5,419 nt of DNA, taken from NCBI GenBank assembly GCA_030638205.1, contig DAOWFB010000034.1:1-5419 (forward strand), written 5' to 3'. Under the pieces are notes generated by a model, which worked only from the letters and a program-made list of their open reading frames with translations, was not told the origin of the DNA and searched no databases. Each line of letters starts with the position of its first letter. Positions within the stretch are counted from its first letter, which is position 1. Shown piece by piece: positions 1 through 5,117 of this stretch. Position numbers and translations under genes: made by a program. The stretch comes from Thalassospiraceae bacterium (GTDB lineage Bacteria > Pseudomonadota > Alphaproteobacteria > Rhodospirillales > Magnetovibrionaceae).

Positions 1-295
1 CAATGTAGTTAGTCAAATGTGCCATGGCATAAAAAAATGCGCTTAAGCCCAGCATCCGGCGCAAGCGTATGGGCCATGCTTTTTTGTTGATAATACGAAT
101 TGGTGTCATGGCCAGCGCAATTAATAAAAAACGCAGCGCCCAATCACCAAGAAAGCGGTTTATGGCCTCTATGGGATTAGCCCCCAATCCGTTGGTAAAC
201 GGATTAAGGCCAAGGGCATTAAGCACCAACCAGACAAGGGGCATTAATATGCCGCAAAGCGCCAGCCACCAAATGGTGCGAAAAGAAACTGTCAT
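1..295 (-). CDS. msrQ: MsrQ, haem-binding membrane subunit of the MsrPQ methionine sulfoxide reductase (3' end missing)
   Basis: Inner-membrane haem b protein of the ferric-reductase-like family that passes electrons from the quinone pool or flavin reductase to periplasmic MsrP. The first 98 residues are visible and the frame is open to the left window edge, so roughly half of a usual ~200-residue MsrQ is present. Visible features are a first hydrophobic segment (about residues 8-28), the family-typical stretch GANPIEAINRFLGDWALR (38-55), a second hydrophobic segment running into MTPIR (52-67), a basic cytoplasmic loop (KKAWPIRLRRMLG) and the start of a third helix with AFFYAMAH, whose His93 sits where MsrQ proteins carry a conserved haem-ligand histidine. 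The ATG shares one base with the msrP stop (TAATG), so translation probably restarts from msrP. No separate promoter is seen. The identification rests on sequence pattern plus msrP adjacency and is firm. Confidence 0.93.
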   Translation of the reverse strand, partial: MTVSFRTIWWLALCGILMPLVWLVLNALGLNPFTNGLGANPIEAINRFLGDWALRFLLIALAMTPIRIINKKAWPIRLRRMLGLSAFFYAMAHLTNYI

Positions 296-1260
296 TAAAA
301 GAATTTCTCTAAATCCATGTCGGAATACATGTTTGCCACTTCATCTGCGTAACCATTGAACATCAATGTTTTGCGACGCAGAAATTCGCCAATCCTTCTT
401 TCCTTGGCTTGGCTCCAGCGTGGGTGGCTTACGTTTGGATTTACGTTGGAATAAAAACCATATTCATTTGGCGCAGAAATATTCCACGATGTGGGTGGTT
501 GGGTGGAGCTAAATTCAATTTTAACTATGGATTTAATGCCCTTAAAACCATATTTCCACGGCACCACCAAACGTATGGGCGCACCGTTTTGTGACGGTAA
601 TTCTTGCCCGTACATGCCAACCGCCAACATGGTTAGCGGGTTCATGGCTTCGTCAAGGCGTAGACCCTCAACATAGGGCCACTGTAATACGCTGCGCTTT
701 TGTCCGGGCATCCGCTCAGAATCATGCAGGGTCTGAAAGGCAACATATTTTGCGTTTGCTTCGGGCTCCATGCGTTTAATAATTTCAGCTAACTGAATAC
801 CAACCCAAGGTATCACCATTGACCAGCCTTCTACGCAGCGGTGGCGATAAATGCGTTCTTGTAGCTGGTCTTTTTTAATTAAATCCCAAACATCAAATGT
901 CCCGGTATTTTTGGCCTGTCCTAGAATTTCAACCGTCCATGGGCTGGTAACAAAATTTTCTGCGTTAAAGCGGGGGCCTTCTTTTGATGTGCCGAATTCA
1001 TAAAAATTATTATAGCTGGTGGCGTCTTCAAATTGGGTCAACGCCTCATCGGTTCCATGCGGCCATTTGCGTGCGGCCATGGCCTTGGCCCTTGCAGATG
1101 ACGGCAGCGCCGTTAAAAGCCCGCCGGCGATACCACTAATGGCGGCTCCGCCAATGGTTGCCGCGCTCATATTTAAAAACCTGCGCCGAGATTTAAAAAT
1201 ACGCTCAGGCGTTACCTCATTTTCATTAATATGCGAGGTCGGTAGGTTTTTAATCAGCAT
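295..1260 (-). CDS. msrP: MsrP, periplasmic protein-methionine-sulfoxide reductase, molybdopterin catalytic subunit (YedY family)
   Basis: Molybdenum enzyme that reduces methionine sulfoxide in periplasmic proteins, using electrons from MsrQ. The 321-residue product is close to the usual family length (E. coli about 334). It opens with a short leader (MLIKNLPTS) and a twin-arginine signal: SRRRFLN at residues 24-30, then a hydrophobic Ala/Gly stretch and a likely cleavage site after ARA (about residue 58). Export by Tat after cofactor insertion is therefore expected. NNFYEFG (84-90) and RHRCVEGWSMVIPWVG (139-154) are hallmark blocks of the family; Cys142 is the expected molybdenum ligand. The C-terminal block PIRLVVPWKYGFKGIKSI (228-245) is also typical. 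The chosen ATG is supported by AAAGGG seven bases upstream and by the normal family N-terminus. The gene is first in an operon with msrQ and divergent from fzlA. All expected parts are present. Confidence 0.97.
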   Translation of the reverse strand: MLIKNLPTSHINENEVTPERIFKSRRRFLNMSAATIGGAAISGIAGGLLTALPSSARAKAMAARKWPHGTDEALTQFEDATSYNNFYEFGTSKEGPRFNAENFVTSPWTVEILGQAKNTGTFDVWDLIKKDQLQERIYRHRCVEGWSMVIPWVGIQLAEIIKRMEPEANAKYVAFQTLHDSERMPGQKRSVLQWPYVEGLRLDEAMNPLTMLAVGMYGQELPSQNGAPIRLVVPWKYGFKGIKSIVKIEFSSTQPPTSWNISAPNEYGFYSNVNPNVSHPRWSQAKERRIGEFLRRKTLMFNGYADEVANMYSDMDLEKFF

Positions 1261-1267
1261 GTTTTAG

Positions 1268-1273
1268 CCCTTT
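1268..1273 (-). promoter_or_regulatory. Ribosome binding site of msrP
   Basis: On the minus strand AAAGGG stands seven bases before the msrP ATG at 1260. It is a reasonable Shine-Dalgarno match at a normal distance and fixes the long start, which includes the family-typical leader before the twin-arginine motif. Confidence 0.6.
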
Positions 1274-1355
1274 ATCAACAGATTTGGCCAGTTTCCTAGT
1301 TTAGAATAAATCAAAAGAATATGACACAATAAAGGCAAAAAACAGATAATTAGCC

Positions 1356-1371
1356 AGCATACGGGCATGCT
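1356..1371. repeat. 16-bp imperfect palindrome between msrP and fzlA
   Basis: AGCATACGGGCATGCT reads as two 8-base half-sites matching at 6 of 8 positions as an inverted repeat, with outer arms AGCAT/ATGCT perfect. It lies near the middle of the divergent intergenic region, about 54 bases from the fzlA start and 96 from the msrP start, a position suited to a dimeric regulator. No known operator is recognised, and a single short palindrome could be chance. Confidence 0.3.
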
Positions 1372-1384
1372 TAAGTATTGTTCG

Positions 1385-1418
1385 TTGTTTTTGCGTTAAA
1401 GATTAGCGTATATATTTT
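1385..1418 (+). promoter_or_regulatory. Candidate fzlA promoter very close to the start codon
   Basis: Two overlapping arrangements are visible: TTGTTT (1385-1390), 18 bases, TATATA (1409-1414); and TTGCGT (1391-1396), 16 bases, TATTTT (1413-1418). Either would start transcription at about 1421-1426, essentially at the ATG at 1425. The lack of any Shine-Dalgarno-like purine tract just before the ATG fits a leaderless or nearly leaderless mRNA. The hexamers are partial matches in AT-rich DNA, so this is tentative. Confidence 0.3.
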
Positions 1419-1424
1419 TTCATA

Positions 1425-2093
1425 ATGCGAAAACTTTATCACTTATGGCTAGATCCGTTTTCCCGCAAGGCCCGTCTTGTGCTGGGGGAAAAGGGCATGG
1501 ATTTTGAGCCAATAGTAGAAAAGGTCTGGGAGCGGCGCGAAGGTTTTTTGCGCCTTAATCCGGCTGGCGAAGTTCCGGTTCTGGTCGAAGAAGACGGCAA
1601 TGCAATTTCCGGGGCCACGGCAATATCTGAATACCTTGATGAAATACATCCCAACCCACCGCTATTGGGGGCATCGCCGCTTGAACGGGCCGAGGTCAGG
1701 AGGCTTTGCCATTGGTTCGATTCAAAATTCAATCTTGAGGTAACAGTTAATTTAGTCGAAGAAAAAATTACAAAACGGTTTCTTGGTTTGGGCTCGCCGG
1801 ATTCAAAGGCCATCCGCGCCGGACTTTCAAATGTAAAACACCATCTAGATTATATAACTTATCTTGTGGAACGTCGTGATTGGTTGGCGGGTGACCGCAT
1901 ATCATTGGCCGACCTTACGGCAGGGGCACATCTTTCAAGCGTTGATTATCTTGGCGATGTTCCTTGGGAAAGCTATCCGCTGGTCAAGGATTGGTACGTG
2001 CGAATAAAATCTCGCCCCGGGTTCCGTCAATTATTGCATGACATGATACCCGGCGTGCCCCCGCCAAAACATTATGCAGATTTAGATTTTTAA
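1425..2093 (+). CDS. fzlA: FzlA, GST-fold FtsZ-binding cell division protein
   Basis: Cytoplasmic division protein of alphaproteobacteria that binds FtsZ filaments, favours their curvature and supports septal wall synthesis (known from Caulobacter FzlA). The 222 residues show an N-terminal thioredoxin-like GST domain (about 1-78, with NPAGEVPVL at 45-53 holding the cis-Pro at 51) and a helical C-terminal domain (about 86-205, with WLAGDRISLADL at 153-164). FzlA-like traits are the opening MRKLYHLWLDPFSRKARLVL, the VWERREGFL block (34-42), DYLGDVPW (174-181) and the acidic-aromatic tail PPPKHYADLDF, a region important in Caulobacter FzlA. The usual GST Glu/Asp-Ser glutathione contact after the cis-Pro strand is Gly63-Ala64 here, so enzymatic GST activity is doubtful. 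There is no visible Shine-Dalgarno sequence. The stop overlaps that of the convergent downstream gene. The alternative call is a generic GST; the tail and block pattern make FzlA much more likely. Confidence 0.92.
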   Translation: MRKLYHLWLDPFSRKARLVLGEKGMDFEPIVEKVWERREGFLRLNPAGEVPVLVEEDGNAISGATAISEYLDEIHPNPPLLGASPLERAEVRRLCHWFDSKFNLEVTVNLVEEKITKRFLGLGSPDSKAIRAGLSNVKHHLDYITYLVERRDWLAGDRISLADLTAGAHLSSVDYLGDVPWESYPLVKDWYVRIKSRPGFRQLLHDMIPGVPPPKHYADLDF

Positions 2094-2611
2094 ATTTCGT
2101 TTTTGAAATCGGCCAGCATGTCAGCCAGAATATCGTCCAGCGATATATTTTTTCCATCTTGGGAACATGTGCCGCACCATTCGGTATAAACAGCCGTAAT
2201 GCCACGTTCTTGTCGGCGCATTACAATGCCGGTTGATATATTGATAAACCCGAACATTTTTTGCGATTTTGGGTCTTCGTCAACTTTTATAAAACACCCT
2301 TGGGCATTTTTGAACGCATGGCCTGAATTGGGCGGTATATCATTTGTAGCGCTGCCCAATTCAAAACTTGCTGCAAGTGCGGTATCAAATATTTTGTCTT
2401 CGGGGTCGAGATATATCATTCCAAGGTTTTTTAAAACCCGTGGAAAAATCTGCACTGCATAATGGTGGATGTATTCTTTGCCAATGCGTTCGGTTTTTAT
2501 AAACGTCGCCGGGCCATCGGCAGTTTCAAGTATAACAACGTTTCCGGGCTTGACGTTTATTGCTTCGCATATGCCGGCTGTATCGTTATATGGTATTTCT
2601 GTTTCATTCAT
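2090..2611 (-). CDS. Unrecognised 173-residue protein with a C-terminal WCGTC motif
   Basis: I do not recognise this family. The product is soluble-looking and acidic, without signal peptide or membrane segment. Visible landmarks are a beta-rich N-terminal part (KPGNVVILETADGPATFIKT, 21-40), an aromatic-basic stretch KEYIHHYAVQIFPR (45-58), DPEDKIFD (69-76), EDPKSQKMFGFINISTG (112-128), MRRQERG (131-137), WCGTC (145-149) and an acidic C-terminal helix. WCGTC resembles a thioredoxin active site, but it sits near the C-terminus without a thioredoxin fold before it; a redox or metal-binding CxxC is equally possible. The start is the first ATG after an in-frame TGA, with GGTGA six bases upstream. 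It is probably a real gene: a long uninterrupted frame filling the space between neighbours, with normal protein composition. It lies downstream of the TPR gene on the same strand and its stop overlaps that of fzlA. Confidence 0.75.
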   Translation of the reverse strand: MNETEIPYNDTAGICEAINVKPGNVVILETADGPATFIKTERIGKEYIHHYAVQIFPRVLKNLGMIYLDPEDKIFDTALAASFELGSATNDIPPNSGHAFKNAQGCFIKVDEDPKSQKMFGFINISTGIVMRRQERGITAVYTEWCGTCSQDGKNISLDDILADMLADFKNEI

Positions 2612-2712
2612 TTTTATTCACCAATTTTTTGCTTTAAGCGAAATATAGGCCAGAATATAGGCCAGAATATAGGCCAGAATATAGGAACGTATAGTTAAAT
2701 TTCCAATGCCGT
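2612..2712. other. Gap between the TPR gene and the 173-residue gene, dominated by a tandem repeat
   Basis: This 101-base AT-rich stretch holds the 12-bp repeat array (2642-2685) and a weak Shine-Dalgarno-like GGTGA (2618-2622 on the minus strand) before the 173-residue gene. I see no GC-rich hairpin followed by a T run, so no intrinsic terminator separates the two minus-strand genes; read-through is possible. Confidence 0.6.
2642..2685. repeat. 12-bp tandem repeat, 3.7 identical copies
   Basis: The unit AATATAGGCCAG occurs three full times plus eight bases, without a single mismatch, 30 bases upstream of the 173-residue gene. Read on the minus strand, every unit contains TATATT, which resembles a -10 hexamer, and GGCC, which is self-complementary. 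The perfect identity points to recent expansion by slippage. No good -35 at standard distance was found, so promoter function is only a possibility. Confidence 0.95.
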
Positions 2713-3489
2713 TTAACGTGAAACATCCATCATTTCTATGTTTGTTCGTGCGGCATCGGCGGCCTTGCTGTTTGGCCATGCTGAAATAATAGCCCGCCAG
2801 TTTTTTCTAGCCCCGGCGTTGTCACCTAAAAGACGCATTATATTGCCAAGCTCTAATAATGCCGATGGGTTATTGGGATTAATTTTAAGTGCGCGCATGA
2901 CGTCTGTCTGGGCTAAGTCCAGTGCATTAAGCTGGCGCCATGCGCTGGCACGAAAGGTAAGGGCGTCTGCGTTGTTTGGGTTAATGGCAATGGCCCGGCC
3001 AAGGTCATCGGTTGCTTCCCAGTATGCTCCACGGGCTGCCATAATGCGTGCGCGAATTACCAACGCTTCGCCCTCAGTCGGTGCCATTCTAATCGCAGTA
3101 TCGGCGGCGGCCATGGCCATATCTAGCTTGTTCAACAAAAGCCATGCTTCGGAAGACCTGCTCAGTAATCGGGCCTTGAACTGGGGCCCTGCCCTGACGG
3201 CATCGGCCAATGCTTCAAACCCTTGGGCTGCCTCGCCATAATGACCCAGCCCCATTAATGCGGCCAAGGCACAGTATCTTGCCGGATGACCGCCACCTAG
3301 CCCCTCCCACTTAATGGCTTCATCAAAGGCAGTCTTTGGGTCAGATGCCGCCATATTCAGGCAGGAGCGGTAATTATCTTTTCCTTCAACTTCAAACCAA
3401 CTGGTCGCGCCAAGTGCTTGCCCCGATGCGGCAAAAGCCATAAACATTAATAATAATTTTTTGATAGTGTTTATCATTATTCCAAGCAT
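2713..3489 (-). CDS. Exported tetratricopeptide-repeat protein
   Basis: Predicted periplasmic or lipid-free secreted scaffold protein; the partner is unknown. The 258 residues begin with a Sec signal: a short n-region with INTIKK, hydrophobic core LLLMFMAFAA (12-21) and likely cleavage around residues 25-28 (GQALGA). The mature part has an N-terminal helical region with Cys43 and Cys73, which could form a disulfide, followed by about four TPR-like helical hairpins at roughly 108-138, 140-172, 173-206 and 207-240. The second and third end in near-identical INPNN turns, diagnostic of TPRs. The first ATG (3489) has AAGG four bases upstream; an inner ATG at 3477 (MINTIKK) would give a more typical signal peptide and cannot be excluded. 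The gene is divergent from the SDR gene across 49 bases and followed by the 173-residue gene. TPRs mediate protein-protein contacts, so no specific role can be given. Confidence 0.88.
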   Translation of the reverse strand: MLGIMINTIKKLLLMFMAFAASGQALGATSWFEVEGKDNYRSCLNMAASDPKTAFDEAIKWEGLGGGHPARYCALAALMGLGHYGEAAQGFEALADAVRAGPQFKARLLSRSSEAWLLLNKLDMAMAAADTAIRMAPTEGEALVIRARIMAARGAYWEATDDLGRAIAINPNNADALTFRASAWRQLNALDLAQTDVMRALKINPNNPSALLELGNIMRLLGDNAGARKNWRAIISAWPNSKAADAARTNIEMMDVSR

Positions 3490-3538
3490 AGCCCCTTGGA
3501 CTCGGATTGGTAATCAATAAACAAACAAGGCCCAGAAA
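3490..3538. other. Short divergent intergenic region between the TPR gene and the SDR gene
   Basis: Only 49 bases separate the two starts, so both promoters must overlap here or extend into the neighbouring coding regions. TTGGAC (3496-3501) is a passable plus-strand -35, but no good -10 lies at 16-18 bases from it. No operator-like palindrome was seen. Confidence 0.45.
3527..3530 (+). promoter_or_regulatory. Ribosome binding site deciding the TTG start of the SDR gene
   Basis: AAGG lies eight bases before the TTG at 3539, a normal Shine-Dalgarno distance. An in-frame stop at 3518 rules out any longer start, and the nucleotide-binding motif begins too soon after for a later start, so this site supports initiation at TTG. 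Confidence 0.55.
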
Positions 3539-4447
3539 TTGCCAGAAAAATCACAAGAAAAATCACAAGAAAAATCACCTCATCTGTTTTGTTTTGGACT
3601 GGGCTATAGCGCCACATATCTGGCAAACGCCCTTTATGACGAAGGCTGGCGTATAAGCGGAACCCACCGTCCCGGCGAAGTGCGGGATGGTGAAAATAAA
3701 ATTGCAACCCTTCCGTTCGATCGCGACCATCCGTTGGATGATTTTGATTTTCTATTTGATACGGTCACCCATGTTCTTATTTCTGTTCCACCCGACGGTG
3801 CGGGCGACCCGGTGTTGGATGTACACGGCGAAGATATAGCACGCCATGCCGGACACATAGACTGGCTTGGCTATCTTTCAACTGTTGGCGTGTATGGCGA
3901 TACAAAAGGCCGCGTAGTTGACGAAAACGCACCATTGCTACCAACACAAGAACGTTCGCGCTTTCGTGCGCTGGCTGAAAATCGTTGGCAAAATCTTGGC
4001 GTGTTCAATAATTTACCCATACATGCTTTTCGTCTTGCCGGTATTTATGGCCCCGGACGCAATGTGTTTGATAAAATCAGAAGCAAAAAAGCCAAAAACA
4101 TAATCAAACCAGAACACAAGTTTTCTCGCATTCATGTTGATGATATTACCAACGTGCTAATGGCATCCATGGCAAACCCCAGCCCCGGTTCCATATATAA
4201 TGTAAGCGACGATGAGCCTGCCGAGCCTGCCCATGTAATTCAATTTGCCGCACAAATTATGGGCGAACAAATACCGCCTGAAATTACATTCGAAGAGGCA
4301 TTGCAAGATATGAGCGATATGGTCAAAACATTTTGGGCCGATAGCAGGCTGGTAAATAATGAACGCATAAAAGAAGAGCTTGGCGTTACCTTAAAATATC
4401 CAACCTACCGCGAGGGCCTAAAAGCAATATTTGCCGAGGGTGGATAA
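3539..4447 (+). CDS. Atypical SDR-family NAD(P)-binding protein, epimerase/dehydratase-like (YeeZ type)
   Basis: Cytoplasmic Rossmann-fold protein of the extended or atypical short-chain dehydrogenase group, resembling E. coli YeeZ; the substrate is unknown. In 302 residues it shows FCFGLGYSATYLA (17-29, the glycine-rich dinucleotide loop), HVLISVPPDGAGDP (78-91), the strand and loop WLGYLSTVGVYGD (109-121), RLAGIYGPGRN (165-175), SRIHVDDI (196-203) and IYNVSDDEP (219-227), all in the order usual for NAD-dependent epimerases. The catalytic YxxxK of classical members, expected near residues 141-148, reads SRFRALAENRW, with no Tyr and no Lys at the right spacing, so normal oxidoreductase chemistry is doubtful. 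It starts at TTG with AAGG eight bases upstream. Codons 3-14 lie in a 12-bp tandem repeat giving EKSQ-EKSQ-EKSP, a hydrophilic N-terminal extension before the fold. It converges on the carbonic anhydrase gene. Confidence 0.88.
   Translation: MPEKSQEKSQEKSPHLFCFGLGYSATYLANALYDEGWRISGTHRPGEVRDGENKIATLPFDRDHPLDDFDFLFDTVTHVLISVPPDGAGDPVLDVHGEDIARHAGHIDWLGYLSTVGVYGDTKGRVVDENAPLLPTQERSRFRALAENRWQNLGVFNNLPIHAFRLAGIYGPGRNVFDKIRSKKAKNIIKPEHKFSRIHVDDITNVLMASMANPSPGSIYNVSDDEPAEPAHVIQFAAQIMGEQIPPEITFEEALQDMSDMVKTFWADSRLVNNERIKEELGVTLKYPTYREGLKAIFAEGG
3544..3578. repeat. 12-bp tandem repeat inside the start of the SDR gene, 2.9 identical copies
   Basis: The unit AGAAAAATCACA is repeated almost three times without mismatch and encodes EKSQ, EKSQ, EKSP directly after the initiator codon and proline. 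Because the unit is four codons, copy-number change would lengthen or shorten the N-terminus without shifting frame. It lies ahead of the Rossmann fold, where extra residues should be tolerated. Confidence 0.95.
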
Positions 4448-4461
4448 AAAAAAGGGGGGGG
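4446..4461. repeat. A8G8 homopolymer junction between convergent genes
   Basis: Eight A (4446-4453, the first two within the SDR stop codon) are followed directly by eight G (4454-4461). Read on the minus strand it is C8T8 downstream of the carbonic anhydrase stop. There is a T run but no stem before it, so it is not a standard intrinsic terminator. The remaining bases of this 34-base gap show nothing else. Confidence 0.9.
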
Positions 4462-4481
4462 TAAAGAGAGACAGCAAGCGC

Positions 4482-5117
4482 CTAATCAATTTTTTTGAAA
4501 ACTTTTTCGTGTTTGTCATAGGCCGACAGGGTGCCTTCAACAATATCCAGATACCAGCCATGAAGATGTAATTTTTTATCTTTTACCCGTTCGGCAATAA
4601 ACGGAAACGTCATTAGGTTTTCTAGCGACACCAGCACCGAATTTTTTTCACAACACCTTGCCTCGGTTTCGGCATCGGCATCGGGCATTTCTTTTTGTGT
4701 GCGTGTGTATGCTTCGGCTGCGATATTGGCCCATGGGCCAATAAAATGTCCGGGAACGCGCTCACCTTTTTGTTCGCTAATCATTGCCTGAATGCCAGCA
4801 CAATGGGCGTGACCAAAAACAATTATATTTTCAACACCAATTCCGCAGACGGCAAATTCTAATGCCGCGCTGGTGCCGTGATGGGCATCATCGGCGACAA
4901 ACGGCGGGACAAGGTTGGCGACATTGCGGATAGAAAAAATATCACCCGGTTCTGCCTGCAATACTATTGCCGGATCAACCCGCGAATCCGAGCACGCGAT
5001 GACCGCAACGTTGGGGCTTTGCCCGGCCTTTATTAGTTTTTGATAAAGAGGTTTATTTTTTTCAAAATATTGGCTACGAAAAGAATTAAACCCACGTATC
5101 ATGCGCTCAATGCTCAT
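4482..5117 (-). CDS. Beta-class carbonic anhydrase
   Basis: Zinc enzyme interconverting CO2 and bicarbonate in the cytoplasm, supplying bicarbonate for carboxylations and pH balance; related to E. coli Can/CynT. The 211-residue length is normal for the class. The first ligand block ACSDSRVDP (41-49) gives zinc ligand Cys42 and the Asp44-Arg46 catalytic dyad. The second block FGHAHCAG (101-108) gives His103 and Cys106. Also conserved are the FSIRNVANLVPP strand (61-72), HHGTSAALEFAV (79-90), the VLVSLENLMTFP helix (161-172) and LHGWYLDI (185-192). All catalytic residues are present, so it should be active. The ATG overlaps the upstream hydrolase stop (ATGA), with GGGGA six bases before it, indicating coupled translation. 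It ends with TAG and converges on the SDR gene. A Cys155-Cys156 pair is visible; no special role is claimed. Confidence 0.98.
   Translation of the reverse strand: MSIERMIRGFNSFRSQYFEKNKPLYQKLIKAGQSPNVAVIACSDSRVDPAIVLQAEPGDIFSIRNVANLVPPFVADDAHHGTSAALEFAVCGIGVENIIVFGHAHCAGIQAMISEQKGERVPGHFIGPWANIAAEAYTRTQKEMPDADAETEARCCEKNSVLVSLENLMTFPFIAERVKDKKLHLHGWYLDIVEGTLSAYDKHEKVFKKID

Noticed and set aside
145..149. Thioredoxin-type active site call for the 173-residue protein (residue positions given)
   Set aside because: WCGTC alone is not enough; the motif is at the C-terminus and the thioredoxin beta-alpha-beta order and cis-proline are not visible.
69..359. Plus-strand 96-codon open frame over the msrP-msrQ junction
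   Set aside because: It lies antisense to msrQ and the msrP 3' end, both firmly recognised; the translation has no family features.
1439..1813. Minus-strand 124-codon open frame inside fzlA
   Set aside because: Antisense shadow of a clear FzlA gene; Ser/Arg-rich translation without recognisable domain.
2076..2115. Possible terminator hairpin (ATTTC-GAAAT) at the fzlA/unknown gene junction
   Set aside because: The stem is only five AT-rich pairs and lies within coding sequence; too weak to call.
2642..2685. CRISPR-like array
   Set aside because: Units are 12 bp, contiguous and without spacers; there are no cas genes nearby.
2462..2698. Plus-strand 78-codon frame ending in four NIGQ-like repeats
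   Set aside because: The repeat peptide comes only from the 12-bp array; the rest is antisense to the 173-residue gene and looks like random hydrophobic/aromatic sequence. No ribosome site was seen.
2738..3241. Plus-strand 167-codon frame opposite the TPR gene
   Set aside because: Antisense to clear TPR repeats; Ala/Ser-rich composition is what the reverse of Ala-rich helices gives.
3477..3707. Minus-strand 76-codon frame with FLVI repeats, resembling a membrane peptide
   Set aside because: The hydrophobic repeat is the reverse of the EKSQ-coding array in the SDR gene; it overlaps two better genes.
4462..4481. Intrinsic terminator between the SDR and carbonic anhydrase genes
   Set aside because: There is a T run on the minus strand but no GC stem precedes it.
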